Shown here in pieces: positions 47,866 to 59,016 of a DNA stretch of 64,000 bases. Below the pieces are notes generated by a model. That model saw only the letters and a program-made list of their open reading frames with translations. It did not search any database and was not told the origin of the DNA. Position numbers and translations under genes: made by a program. Every line of letters starts with the position of its first letter. Positions within the stretch are counted from its first letter, which is position 1. Source of the DNA: Aulostomus chinensis (taxonomy: Eukaryota > Chordata > Actinopteri > Syngnathiformes > Aulostomidae); contig JBBMOA010000019.1 in assembly GCA_037954235.1 (NCBI GenBank), positions 14,768,305-14,832,304 on the forward strand, written 5' to 3'.

Positions 47866-50571
47866 TGTCGTGTGATGTGAAATAACCGAGTTAATGTCTG
47901 TGTAACAAGCATTTGAAAAGCAGGCGGCATCTGGAGACACTTTGGCCAGTTTAAAGACAAGGTTTGGCAGCGAAAATAATGGAAGATATTGGTCATTTTT
48001 CCTCCAGTATCTTCAGAGCGGGGCTAAATCTAAAACACTATGTTATGTCTATTAAAAGTAGACACAATGTAGGGACATTCTAGAGCATCTGCATCAGCTC
48101 CACTGTGTTCTGGTGCTGCTCTTCTTTTAGACAGCCAGACAACTATGTGGGCATGGCGACTGACTGAGCTCAGATCACATTTGCTAAACTTCAGCAAATC
48201 AGTGCAGAAAACATTCAGCTTCTCATTTTTCCCACTGTCGTTACTTACTTCAACATCCCTGGCAGCAGGTCGTACCAGCTCAGCTGTCACTAATTAATTT
48301 AATGAGTAACTTGGTGGTAGGCCAAAATAAAACTTGGCTGTTTTTGCTGAGAACACACACGTCGTGCCGCAGAGGCAGTAGCCTTGCTCCTCACACCAGA
48401 GAACATTTCTCTGTACGGGTCAACAAGTGGCTCTGCTCTTTTCTCCTCACACCTCGAGATTTCTGCCAGCCTGCTTATGTGCTGCCCTCTGCTTAGATGA
48501 ATATGTGGATGAGAACAGCGTTTAGTCAGAACAGTAGTGATACTATTCTTAAAGAAAATAGTAGATGGCAGATTTGGATATTTCATCATGTGTGGGAATA
48601 GATGGGGGAGGGGCAGGTAAATCAAAAAGGTTTCTACACACAAGAAGCACGTTTCAACATTTACAAGCATCAGATCTTTCATGCCGTAGGTTTGCTTCAG
48701 TAAGTGTTTACTAAAATCACTCGTGTGGGAAGAAGCTTCACTCTACAGAAGGCAAAACAGAGAGTGTGTGTGTAGTTCCAGTAACTCCAACCGAGTGATA
48801 AATGCCTCTGGAAGATCAGTACATCAGTTTCAGAGGTCTTAAAACTGGATTTTTTATTCTTGGCCATCATCTTCCATGCATCAGGCGAGCCGCCCTGGTA
48901 AAACCCCTCTTTACTGTTCTACTGTCTAGTGGCACATGGACATTTAACGCCTCTCACGTTACGCTTGGACAACGGTGCGACAAAAACATGACCTTTCTGC
49001 ACTTTCACAACTCTTTTGTTACAGTTCATTCATTTTAATTAAAATCAACCTTTTTTTTAAGTGAATGCATTTCAATCACAACAACTTTCAACAAAAAGAA
49101 TTGTAACTGACACTGCTGTCGAAAACAGGCGTTAAGAGGAGGAGTTTGGATGGAAGTGGGTCGCAAGACGCCATGCAGGCAACAGTGGGTGAACTACGGT
49201 GGTTTACGCAAGTTGCGATGGATGACATTTGCCAATGTGGAGGGAAATAACAGGGCGTGCAGCTGAAATCTGATGGTCAGCTGACAAAGCAGTGATGCCA
49301 GCTGAGCCTGACCTCCTGGTCTTCCTCAACTATTGCTATGCTCCATTCGAAAAGTGATTTCAACACATCATCACGCGCCCCACCATGCCATCCTGCCTGA
49401 TGAAGACTAATTCACTGTTAATATAATCTGGATACGTGTGAACCAGGACAGTCGGGAGATCATGTGGCTTGTAACAAAGGTAAAGCTCCCCTACTCCTTT
49501 TGTAGGGGGAAACTATCCTAAATGTTGACAACGATCAAGAGTTAATAAAATTCTAGAACATTTTTTTTCTGCTTTTTACAATGCTTGTCTTTAACATGAA
49601 TCCCAGGAAATGTAGTTATTGGCAAGTTTACAACTAAAATACATCCACAGAAATGATATAATAATTCTCAACAAGTCCTGAGTCAACATTTATATCTATA
49701 AAACCACCTGTTGGCATGCTGGATAAAAAGCCAGTTTGCTGCTGTGCTGCAATGAAACTGAAAATCTCACATGCATCTTCACATTGTGATGCAGGAATCA
49801 GCAGAGACAGAAAAGAGCTTAAGAATTTCCATTTATGCACAGCATCGCATCCAGAGCAGGCGAAAGAAGAGGGAAAAAAAAACCCAAAAAGAATAAGAAA
49901 ATTAAGGGAGTTCGACAACACAAAGACAGAAAGAAAGCAGAACTGAAACCCAACAGGACCACAAGTACACGAAAGAGGTGGGAGAATGCAAGGGCCGGCG
50001 AGGAGGCAGTCAAAGGAGAGAGCATCGCGACAGGGCTGGGCTGACGAGCACCGGCTAACTGATGACGCACAGGTGAGCATGACAAGACAGGCAGGAAGCA
50101 AAGAAAGACCTAAGAGGTGAAACGAAGCACACAAAACAGACACAAACTCAGAAGTCTAACAGTCCAAAAACTCAAACTTTACAGTCCAATCAGCTCTGTA
50201 ATACAAATCAATAGTCACCTACAATTACTGAAGTCACAAAAGCCCCTAATTTGTCCTTCAGTGCGGAGGCGCTGACTTTTCCATGCTCTCACGAGGATGC
50301 AGTAAATCACACACTAGCCCGCGGCACGCAAGATGCCACTCTCAGTGGATGGAGCGTGTCTTCTGAGTAAAGCTGTGTGGGTGAGGGTAATGAAATGTGA
50401 GAGCGTAATTGGGCATGCTGGGCTCGTCACAAAAAGGGTGCCAACTCACTGGATTGGGGAGGGGGGGGGTTAAAAAGAGAACGATGAGAAAAGTCAGCAC
50501 ACATGCAAAGCTCGAGATGCCGAGATGCAGGCAGACTGTGGAAATAATGCATCTATCCAGGCATCACCCAC

Positions 50572-50572
<1 letters not shown>

Positions 50573-50605
<33 letters not shown>

Positions 50606-50612
50606 CGTGTGC
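50573..50612. repeat. (GT)n/(GC) alternating tract
   Basis: GT run passing into GCGCGCGTGCGTG, alternating purine-pyrimidine. Confidence 0.92.
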
Positions 50613-50722
50613 GTGCCTCCCCGTGGTTTCAGTTAGGACTGATCAGTTTTCCACTTTGTCATAGCACCGCCGTCCACATCAATATCTTCCTCTACACACA
50701 CTGCTGGGAAGTCATGTGCAAA

Positions 50723-50749
50723 ACACACACACACACACACACACACACA
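50723..50749. repeat. (AC)n microsatellite
   Basis: AC run of about 26 bp. Confidence 0.92.
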
Positions 50750-52886
50750 TAAAACAATTACATGACAACCAAAAGAGGAAAAAAATAATGACACAATTTT
50801 ACACCAAATCAAATCAACACAGTCGCAGAAAACAAAAATGTGTCAGCTTCTTGGTATATTTAATGAAATTTGCAATCTGTATGAGTTTGCCCTCCACTGT
50901 GACTGGGAAAACAAACATTCAACTAACAGGCTTATCAGAAAATGTTTTTCCTCCTAAAAAGAAACTCTACCATGTCTACCAGCAAGATACAATGGGATTT
51001 TCTGAATATATCTGTGTGCATGTACAGTAAAGCTCGCCAGTGTCCTTCCCCGCCGTCCAAGTGTCTGAATCAGTGGCGACAGCGACAGTGTTAAATTTAC
51101 ACTGCTGCCCAGTTGAGAAATTCTCTGTCATAGACGGATGTGTTGCTGTGTGGTGCCCCTGATGATGAAGAAGGCCTAGCTAACCTTGGGAATCAGGCTA
51201 ACGAGCTGGAGTTGGTGCAGCGGGGCTAAAATTAGCCTGAAGACAGTGGCTGGATGTCCTGAAAGTCTGCAGGGAGTGGCTAATAAGGACAGCATAGTGG
51301 CTGAGAGCGGGGACCCTGACACTGACAGGGCTAGCAGTCCGTTGATGGCTCAGGTCAGTGAGTCTCGCTGAGGATGAAGCAGCTCGACTTATTTTTTTCT
51401 AAAATAATAAAAAACAGATTTAAGGGAAGATGAGCCCTGATGATCTACTGGTTCTTCAGCAGGGCAAATGTTGTGTGTCTAAATGACACCGTGTGGATTT
51501 CATGTAATATGTTTTGAACAAGTGGATTTGCCAAAGGATGTTTGGCAAGCGAACGCTGGTTTGGAGAAGATTTCCTGAGAATAAGGGCCACGAGGGAAAG
51601 CTATGAAAGGGGTTTATTAGCAGAGAGGGGATTCAAACAATGGCCGGGGGAATTTAGGGGCTTATAAGGAACAATTTCATTAGCTTCCTTTAAAGACTCT
51701 GCATCTCATGTGATATTGTTGATGCAGTCAAACTGAGGACTTCAGGCAAATAATCACAACCCAAGAAGCAAGCTGAGGCTTCTGATTGTCTTGTTTAGCT
51801 GCCACTTCACCTTCTATTGTGTATTACATGAACACGTCACTGAGCAAGGGAGTATTCCCATCTAGATCCCCGAATGAGACACGAAATCCACCGTCTGTTG
51901 TGCCATTTTACCAGATAAGAATCTGTTTTATCCAAACTTGCCTGAAGCTTCATGAAAACAATATGCTGGTCTCAGGAAATATCACAAATGCTGAAAATGC
52001 AATTAACATGCTCTGATGACACAGAAAAAAGCGTTTCCTTCTATGAGGAGGTCCTTGGAAGTTAAAAAAAAAAACATGTTTGCAAAAGGCAGTTTGGCCT
52101 TTCGTACGTTTCATTCAGCTCAGAGCACTTCTCACAACAACAGTTCCACGGGGATTTGTCGAGGATGGTATAGTGAAGAGCATTCCTTCCTCTAGCTTGC
52201 TGCTTTCCTGTGGAAAACAGGGACTGTATCATCTTATTCCTGCTGCTGGTACTTTGTAAAACTATAGATATATCACATAGGTCCCATATAATCCCAATCT
52301 AACCAGCTCTTTTCTTGCTCTTGGTGTTTCAACAATGCCCAAAACGTCCCGTTCACATGTAAGATCATCAGACAAAGATCTGGAGGACAGTTCCACGAGT
52401 CATACGGCATTTGGTTGTTTGGTCTCTCTCTCTCTCTCTGCTTGGTCGGTCCATCGACCTGCCTGTCCACGCGACTCTGCCACTTCCAACACTTTAGGTT
52501 TCTCACATGGTTTGCTAAAGGAGAGGGCTGGTGCATCACGTGGCACTTTACGGGCACTGGCAAAGCTACAGAGGTACCGCTGAGCACCGATGCCATTAGA
52601 TCATTCGGTGCCAAACCTCAGAGCCTGAGAGAGAGAGAGTGCATCTGGGTGAGGACCAACAGTCATCAGCTGCTCCTGCTGGAAGCTCATCTGGGGATGA
52701 AGAACTCGGGGCATTTTAAAACTGAATTATTTTGCCTAATTCAAGATACTGCATTTAACAGCATTCATTCATGAGCTGCCCTCCTCTTCATTTGGACTGG
52801 TAAAGCTCTATCAACTAAAACACTGACTTCCTAACTTGGTAAGACAGAATGTAGCAATATAATACAAATACAAATTGAGTGGACAG

Positions 52887-53340
52887 GGCTGCACGGTGGT
52901 GCAGTGGTCAGCACTGTGGCCTCACAGCAAGAAGGTTCCAGGTTTGAGCCCCGGCTCCACCACAGGATCTTTCTGTGTGAGTCTCCATGTTCTCCCTGTT
53001 CCTGTGTGGGTTCTCTCTGGTACTCCAGCTTCCTCCCACAGTCCAAAGACATCAAGAGGGACGAGGCTGATTGATACTCTAAATTGACTGTAGGTGTGAC
53101 TGTGAGTGTGAATGGTTGTCTGTCTCTGTGTGTTGGTCCTGTGATGGACTGGTGACCTGTCCAGGGTGAACCTGCCTCTCGCCTAAAAGCTGGTGGGATA
53201 GGCTCCACCCCCCCCCCCCCAAACCCTTAACAGGATAAGTGGAAGAAAGTGGATGGATTAAAAAATAAATCACCAAAAAGTAGCATCTCAGTGACATTAT
53301 GGTGCTTGTTTTTAAGATTGGAAGATTCATTTATTTATTC
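52887..53340 (+). repeat. Full-length SINE with extra 3' flank (long form)
   Basis: Starts GGCTGCACGGTGG, with box A TGGTGCAGTGG and a mutated box B (GGTTTGAGCCC). It carries the same body as the 9.6 kb copy and reaches GGATGGATT at 53259, then continues for about 82 bp (AATAAATCACC, AGTAGCATCT, GGTGCTTGTTT, GATTCATTTATTTATTC) that is also present next to the 61.7 kb copy. Confidence 0.85.
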
Positions 53341-55007
53341 TGCAATGGATTTGAGGTCTTCCTTTCTTCATAGGAGAGTAGATTAAGTCAGGAATTTCTG
53401 TTTACAGATACATTATTATACTCAAGAGTTTAAGTTCCCGTCCTTCCCAGAATACTACAGTCTACCAGTTCCTGGTTCCAACATCAGGCTTTCCTTCTAA
53501 TAACGTCACTATTACACACAAACACAAGCTCGCCCGGTGATACAGCACAAGCTACTGTGTATCAGAGCTCTTATCTTAATGCTATACCCTCTCCAGTGTT
53601 TACAATCAATTAAAAGCAACCACCCAGCTCAAGTGCAGTGTAGTATATTTACAAAGCTAACAGACAAACCACAGGAGAGTGCAGCTTACATGGACATGAG
53701 CGGGAACAGTAACAGATGACTTCATCAAGACGCTCTGAGGTTTACACACACATCCTTTAGACAATCAGCTTTCTCTGTTATAGAGCCCAGAACAAACCCC
53801 CCCCCCCCCCAAAAAAAATATTGTTTGTCTTTGACCGCCTTGTTTGTATTTCTCATTTTATTTCCTCGCAGTGATGGACTTTAACATTATCTTGTGTCAT
53901 TTGTCTGCAGCGGATCAGACTAAGCTGCCATAGCAATTTGTTGTAATTGTGCAATGTGTTTAATTTCATAAATAACATAAAAAGAAAGATGCCATGGCCT
54001 CTCACCTGCTTCTTCCCAGAACTGTCATTCACCTATTCTGCGCATCAGCTGGATGTTTATCCACCCTGGCCATCAGACAGACACGCCTTTGTTTCCAATG
54101 ATCAAAATCGAGTCATAAAACAAGATTTAGCTGCACCGGTAGAAGTTCACCTCAAGTTTAAACACTTCTTTCTTGGCCAAGACGTCTCCTCATGTGGTTT
54201 CACATAAAACTAGAAGCCTCTCTGCCCTTAAGAGCGCTTCTCTGCTTCTGCTCTCAAAACACATCTACAAGTTTCTAGAATATACTGCCACAATTATATC
54301 AAACTATCTCGGGTTTTTTTTGTTTTTGTTTTATTTTACACTGATTCAGACATTTTGAAAGGTCACAGCAGCTGTAATTGACGATATCATGCTGGACTCG
54401 TTCTATTCAGTGTCAAAGCCACTGCGGTGAGCCAGCACGCACCGTCCCACGACCCTGGTCCTCCTACTCGGAACGCGGCCCTAATTAGCCTCACTGATAA
54501 CACCTGTGTTTACCCCGCCATGACACCTCAGAGCTTCAGTGGCACAGTAGTAGAACTCTTGAGTTAAAAAGAACACCTCATGTGTAGAAAAGGTCGTCGT
54601 TGTTGTTGTTTTCCAAAGAGAACAACATGAATGATAATTTATTACAGTGGAAAATAACTCAAAAACAAACAAGCAAACAAAAAAGCTATTTCAAAAGGAC
54701 TTTTCGGCTAATGGTCCGTCTGACGGGAGTCAAGAGTGAGACCCGTTCGGATGCTGCCGGCTGGAGAGGGAAACGTGGGGAACTGTTGAGAGCATGAGCA
54801 GACCCCGCGGACGGGAGTCCACTTCGAGGATTCTCAGCCTCCATTAAGCATCAGGCCAGAGAAGTAATTCAAGTTCCTCGCAGCCAAACTGTAACTGCCC
54901 CCCCCCCCCAAAAAAAAATACTCTATAATTTTTTTCTGAAAATAATTCTTTCGACTTCTTGACATTTTTCTCTCAAACTTTTCAACAATCGCAGTTGAAC
55001 AAGCTCA

Positions 55008-55155
55008 CCTGTGCCGGGCTCTCCGCCTCCGTTTCTCCAGTCCGGGTGCGGGAGTGGATGCAGGATGCTCTCATGTTCCGGATGGAATTAAAAAGAAAAG
55101 AGAAAAGGGAGGGAGAAAAAGGTATCTGCCGCGTGAGTGACAGTTCGTCTCGCGC

Positions 55156-55223
<68 letters not shown>

Positions 55224-55240
55224 GTAATCGATGCTGCCAT
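55008..55240 (-). other. Candidate first exon of a minus-strand transcript (htr4 or lncRNA)
   Basis: The minus strand carries a promoter-like 5' end (YY1-type motif, nearby CCAAT), then a (CT)n tract, then GC-richer sequence with several CpG, ending at a strong donor GGCACAG|GTGAGC. An ATG in it opens a frame (MRASCIHSR...) that would not join htr4 in frame, so it would serve as 5' UTR. It is the best candidate in the 42-57 kb interval for a distal htr4 first exon, but a separate non-coding RNA is equally possible. Confidence 0.35.
55155..55221. repeat. (GA)n microsatellite, about 66 bp
   Basis: GA run with one C interruption. The minus strand is (CT)n. Confidence 0.96.
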
Positions 55241-55252
55241 CTTGTGGCCAAT
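55233..55252 (-). promoter_or_regulatory. YY1-type initiator motif with adjacent CCAAT
   Basis: Minus strand CAAGATGGCAGC matches the YY1 consensus that often sits just inside transcription starts. CCAAT lies at 55248-55252 on the plus strand. The pair is at the 5' edge of the candidate exon ending at 55008. Confidence 0.35.
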
Positions 55253-55645
55253 CAATGCAACTGCCGCAGCTGCATTTATGAGAAACTTGATCGATGTTCA
55301 ATTTCGCAGATTGAAGAGAATTTAGAATAAAAAAATAAAAACAAATGAACATTGCCAAAACAATTTCAAATAATGACACAATATTCACTGATGTTCAGTT
55401 GCAGAACATAATGAAATATCTATGCCAAAATTTACAGCAATACAAACCCTGACAAAAAGCTGATAAATCAACATGAGCTTAATGGAAGGTTGCTCTGTAA
55501 ACAGTTATAGAATATATGTGCAACACATTTAAAGTGCGTCACAGTTAGTGTGAACTTTGAACATACTGAGAAAGAAGAATAAATCCACGTTTTGATGAGA
55601 TAACTCCTAAAATGTAATTTTGGTGTTTTGACTTCCACCCCTCCG

Positions 55646-55676
55646 TCCATTTTCTGCTTATCCTCTTAAGGGTCCT
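55646..55676 (-). repeat. SINE 3' end fragment
   Basis: CCGTCCATTTTCTGCTTATC followed by CTCTTAAGGGTCC matches the terminal part of the SINE copies, in minus orientation. Confidence 0.6.
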
Positions 55677-55889
55677 GAAAATTTCTTCAGGAGGACAAAG
55701 TACAAAAGTTTGGTGTAATATTCACTACTGTATTAACTTGATAACTTGTACTCACTTTTTTGCTAATTAATATTTCTACTGCACCACATTTCTATGGATG
55801 CTCGGATACTTTTAAGATGTCGACTTCACATCGTGTAACACGATGACACGACGACATCCACACGTCTTGAACAGAGGAGGTGGACTGCG

Positions 55890-56215
55890 ACATTTCCTTT
55901 CACCTATTTACAACCAAGTCCTTTCAAAGCTTCCCCAAAGAGCTCAGCTGAAAGACCCATGTGGAACGGCTGCTGCCAGCACAGCCCATTAGCATCTGAG
56001 TGGTCGGTGAAACTCCCTGACACCGCACAACGACTGTCGTTTGGAGAGGCCAGGTGAGTCTCGGGAGGGTCGTTTCCACCACAATAGCACTGACCACTCC
56101 CACATAGGTTTATAAGCTGGAGTTTCCACACTCTTCACTAGAACTGAAGAAGCTCTCGGATGAGAGGTGAAACGTCTTCAAGATAAACTTACGTCCAGTT
56201 GACCAGATTTTACTT
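55890..56215 (+). repeat. Decayed retroelement fragment, possibly Penelope-like 3' region
   Basis: Reading on the plus strand with breaks, the block ends FPHSSLELKKLSDER and NVFKINLRPVDQ. The DNA motif GATGAGAGGTGAAACGTCTT recurs widely in teleost genomes next to Penelope/Neptune-type retroelements. Family recalled by pattern only. Stops and frame breaks show it is dead. Confidence 0.4.
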
Positions 56216-56767
56216 CGCTTCGATCTACGATGACCTGGATGAATGAGAACCTACACAGACATCGTGTAACACGTTTTTTTTAAATTACAGTTACAAAACA
56301 ACACTATGACACCTTGTTTTCACTTCCTCATAAAAAAAAACAATGTCATTAAGATGAGAGGGTCTCATAGGGTGTAATCTCTGTACATCCTTAAATCCCA
56401 TCTCAACAAATAATCCCATCACAATGAATAATCCCACTGCAACAAATAATCCCATCTCATCAACAACAGAAGATGTCACAAAAGAAGAATAATGAAGAGA
56501 GAATCGAGATGTTTTTTTTCTTTTCTCTTCCACGTTTGACCTCATGACCCCTCAGATGAATCTAGTGATGCTGTATTCAGCTACATTTAATGCTAATACG
56601 CATGTACTTGTTAATGTCATGACTTTTTTGTTTTTTTTGGCTTCCTCACCGGTCATAGGACAGACAGATAAGAAGATTTCATTTCAGATTTAATGCTACC
56701 TTGTATTTATTTTTTTTCCCACCGTATGCAGCGTCATGTATAAATGAATTACATCAGTAAAAACTCA

Positions 56768-56773
56768 ATAAAG
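56768..56773 (+). promoter_or_regulatory. Plus-strand AATAAA, possible polyadenylation signal
   Basis: AATAAA in AT-rich sequence, about 100 bp from the inip signal on the other strand. If used, it would end an unrecognised plus-strand transcript convergent with inip. Confidence 0.2.
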
Positions 56774-56869
56774 TTCCTCTCACCTCAACATACCCTTCTT
56801 AGAGTTGTCTACATTTGGCATTTGAGGAATTAAAAAAAAAAAACGAGATTTAAAATTTAATGTAACAAT

Positions 56870-56875
56870 TTTATT
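56870..56875 (-). promoter_or_regulatory. inip: Candidate inip polyadenylation signal
   Basis: The minus strand reads AATAAA about 260 bases after the inip stop codon, inside very AT-rich sequence, giving a short 3' UTR. Confidence 0.45.
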
Positions 56876-57131
56876 ATTAATATCAATACACATCAAATAC
56901 AAATTTTTAAAAAATCCTGAAAAATGTGCATTTCCTAGGACAGACAACAGAGCAGTCACGAGTAAGACAGTAAACAGTTGAGTATGGGTGGATGCCTCCG
57001 AGCTAAGGTGGAGAACATTTCTACATCAGCAGCCATCTAACATGTGAAAATGACAGATTCACATAAGCTCCCCTGAGAGAGTTCACAACAACTGAGGAGG
57101 AGGCGGGAGACAGGATCCTGGGGTCAAAAGG

Positions 57132-57230
57132 TCACGATTCTGGCTCCAGGCGTGGAAGGACGGGGAGGATGAGGTTCCCGAATGAGGAGTCCTGAGTGAT
57201 GAAGAAGCCTGAGGAGTGTGCGTGTGCATG
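57132..57230 (-). CDS. inip: inip exon 4 and stop
   Basis: Acceptor CGTGCAG|CATG. Encodes HAHAHSSGFFITQDSS, FGNLILPVLPRLEPES and TGA. Confidence 0.93.
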   Translation of the reverse strand, partial: HAHAHSSGFFITQDSSFGNLILPVLPRLEPES

Positions 57231-59016
57231 CTGCACGAAGACGTACAGTTAGGCAAAGATTGCTGCGAATTCAGCTTGAAACTTGTGTTATTGTAAGAAG
57301 GAGCAGTTTCCACAGCAGGAAGTTACAATGCAGAGCCAAGAAATGTTCCAGGAAATAACTCTGTGTTTCATTTTGCCGTTTTTATATGGAAAACCAAAGG
57401 AGACATGTTATTTGTGAGCTTCAGACATACGGATTGGTGGAGTTTATTGATGTTGGACAGAGCCACTCCTGCTGTTTCCCTCCATTTTGTAGCCTTTATG
57501 CTAAGATAAGCTAACTGGCTACAAACTGTAGCCGTACACGCAGCAGGAGAGCGATGAGAGTGGTCTTACCTAAACTCATACCAGGAAAACTTTTTTTCCC
57601 AAAATGCTCTGCTTTTCCGTGAAACACCTGTCATGGATACCAGCTCTGTTTTTAAGAACCAGTTAAATGTGTCCAGAGATGCTCGGTGAGATGAATACCA
57701 GCACTGATAAGATGAAGGTTGCACTTGAGAGAGAACACCTGCACATCATTGGTATCAGCAGATACTGGTCATTTTTTAAATACATGGGTTCAGTTAGACA
57801 AGCTGTGCTCAAGTCCTAATTCCTCATCAGTCACACGTCATGTGGGAACAATGCGGTAAGTTTGTCATCTCTGGGCTTTTGAACATGTTTACATATGTAA
57901 AATGTTTCAATCATACATAATCTCAACGTCTGTGATATCAGTCAAATCAGTCGTAAAAACTATCAGCATATTGAATATTGGCAAAAAATCAATAATCAGC
58001 ATTGTTAGAGAATATATTAAAATGTTACATCGTGTTTCAGTGCGTGTCTGACCTGCAGGGCGGCTTTCTGCTGGGTAGCGATGTGCTGCTGCTCTGTATT
58101 GTCCCTGAAGTCCTTAGAACTGGGCCTGGACAGCGAGATGCTACAATGAAGGCCAAAGAGGATAGAATGTAGAACAAATGATGTCAGACTGTAGTAACGC
58201 AGTAACCTGATTTATAGGAGGCACCTTCTCTAAGCTTCTGTCTACCCCCCTCCGTGTACCTGGCTCCCGGGGTGTTCATGGACTGGTTGGACTGCAGCAG
58301 CCGCCTCCTCTCCTTCTCCAGCTCTGCTATGATCGCCACCCGTGCTTTATTCTGGAAGGCTGGAAGGAGGAAGAAGAAAGTAAACCAATAAATTGAGTGG
58401 AGCTGAGGGGAAACGGTGTCAAAGGCCTGTTGTGAAAATGAACCAGGAAATTTAATCCCGTGTAAATAATAGTAGCAATTCAATCAATTTCATCACGTAT
58501 CATATTCGATATGATACGATATGATACGATATATATATATATATATATATGATATACTACATGATATACGCGTTCAAATCACGATATAAGTACGCAGGCA
58601 CATTTTTCTGATTAAAGTTATCCCCGCTGTTATAACTACATCATAAGAGATTTATATTCAACATAGCCATGAGTTTGCATCAAAAACCACTGGTCTTTAA
58701 GGGTGTAGTAACATTACACGACTAAATAAATACAAAAATACTGAGTTCAACTTTATAAAGAAAAAGAGGGATTCCGAGCTTTTCCTGACAACCGCATCCG
58801 CTAGCAAAACATTACACGCCAGTTTCCCTTTTTGTTTTTGTGTAAATAAACGTTAATTTCTTCAGTCCTGAATATTCGAGCACTGGCCTGAGAAGATGGA
58901 GGCTGACATTCCTACAGATGTTTAACGGTTTCAGCCCGTCGCCGCATAAATATTTCCGGACTTATGTCCCGAACCAAAGAAGTCACGTTACCTTGTCCTG
59001 GAGGATTTGCAGCCAT
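57132..59016 (-). CDS. inip: SOSS complex subunit C (INIP), 4 exons
   Basis: Small nuclear subunit of the SOSS complex. Family knowledge: it binds INTS3 and the hSSB proteins and helps sense single-stranded DNA after breaks. Exons are 58992-59016, 58260-58359, 58053-58140 and 57132-57230. All introns are GT/AG in phase. The product has 103 residues (human 104): MAANPPGQAFQNKARVAI at the N-terminus, a basic/acidic helix ELEKERRRLL, SISLSRPSSKDFRD, EQQHIATQQKAALQ, HAHAHSSGFFITQD, and a conserved tail ending LPVLPRLEPES. The length and the whole run match INIP. The start ATG has G at -3 and +4. It is divergent from snx30, as in human. Confidence 0.94.
58053..58140 (-). CDS. inip: inip exon 3
   Basis: Acceptor TTGTAG|CATC, donor CTGCAG|GTCAGA. 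Encodes ISLSRPSSKDFRDN and the Gln-rich EQQHIATQQKAALQ. Confidence 0.93.
58260..58359 (-). CDS. inip: inip exon 2
   Basis: Acceptor CCTTCCAG|CCTTCC after a pyrimidine tract, donor GCCAG|GTACAC. Encodes FQNKARVAIIAELEKE, RRRLLQ and NTPGA. Confidence 0.93.
58503..58552. repeat. AT-rich near-palindromic repeat
   Basis: ATATGATACG units followed by (AT)n and GATATACTACATGATATAC, in inip intron 1. Confidence 0.85.
58992..59016 (-). CDS. inip: inip exon 1 coding part
   Basis: Encodes MAANPPGQ plus one base. Donor ACAAG|GTAACG. The frame is open further upstream on the minus strand but contains no ATG before an in-frame TAA, so this ATG is the start. Confidence 0.9.

Larger units (their letters stand above)
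42041..55000. other. No recognised coding exon: htr4 5' region or intergenic
   Basis: About 13 kb of AT-rich DNA with many simple repeats and SINE-derived sequence. Long open frames, such as about 169 codons on the minus strand at 49.6-50.1 kb, are low-complexity or featureless. If the candidate exon at 55.0 kb belongs to htr4, most of this is its 5' intron. Confidence 0.45.

Noticed and set aside
49634..50143. 169-codon minus-strand open frame
   Set aside because: Hydrophobic and Cys/Phe/Ser-rich because the other strand is A/G-rich. No recognisable domain, and it looks compositional.
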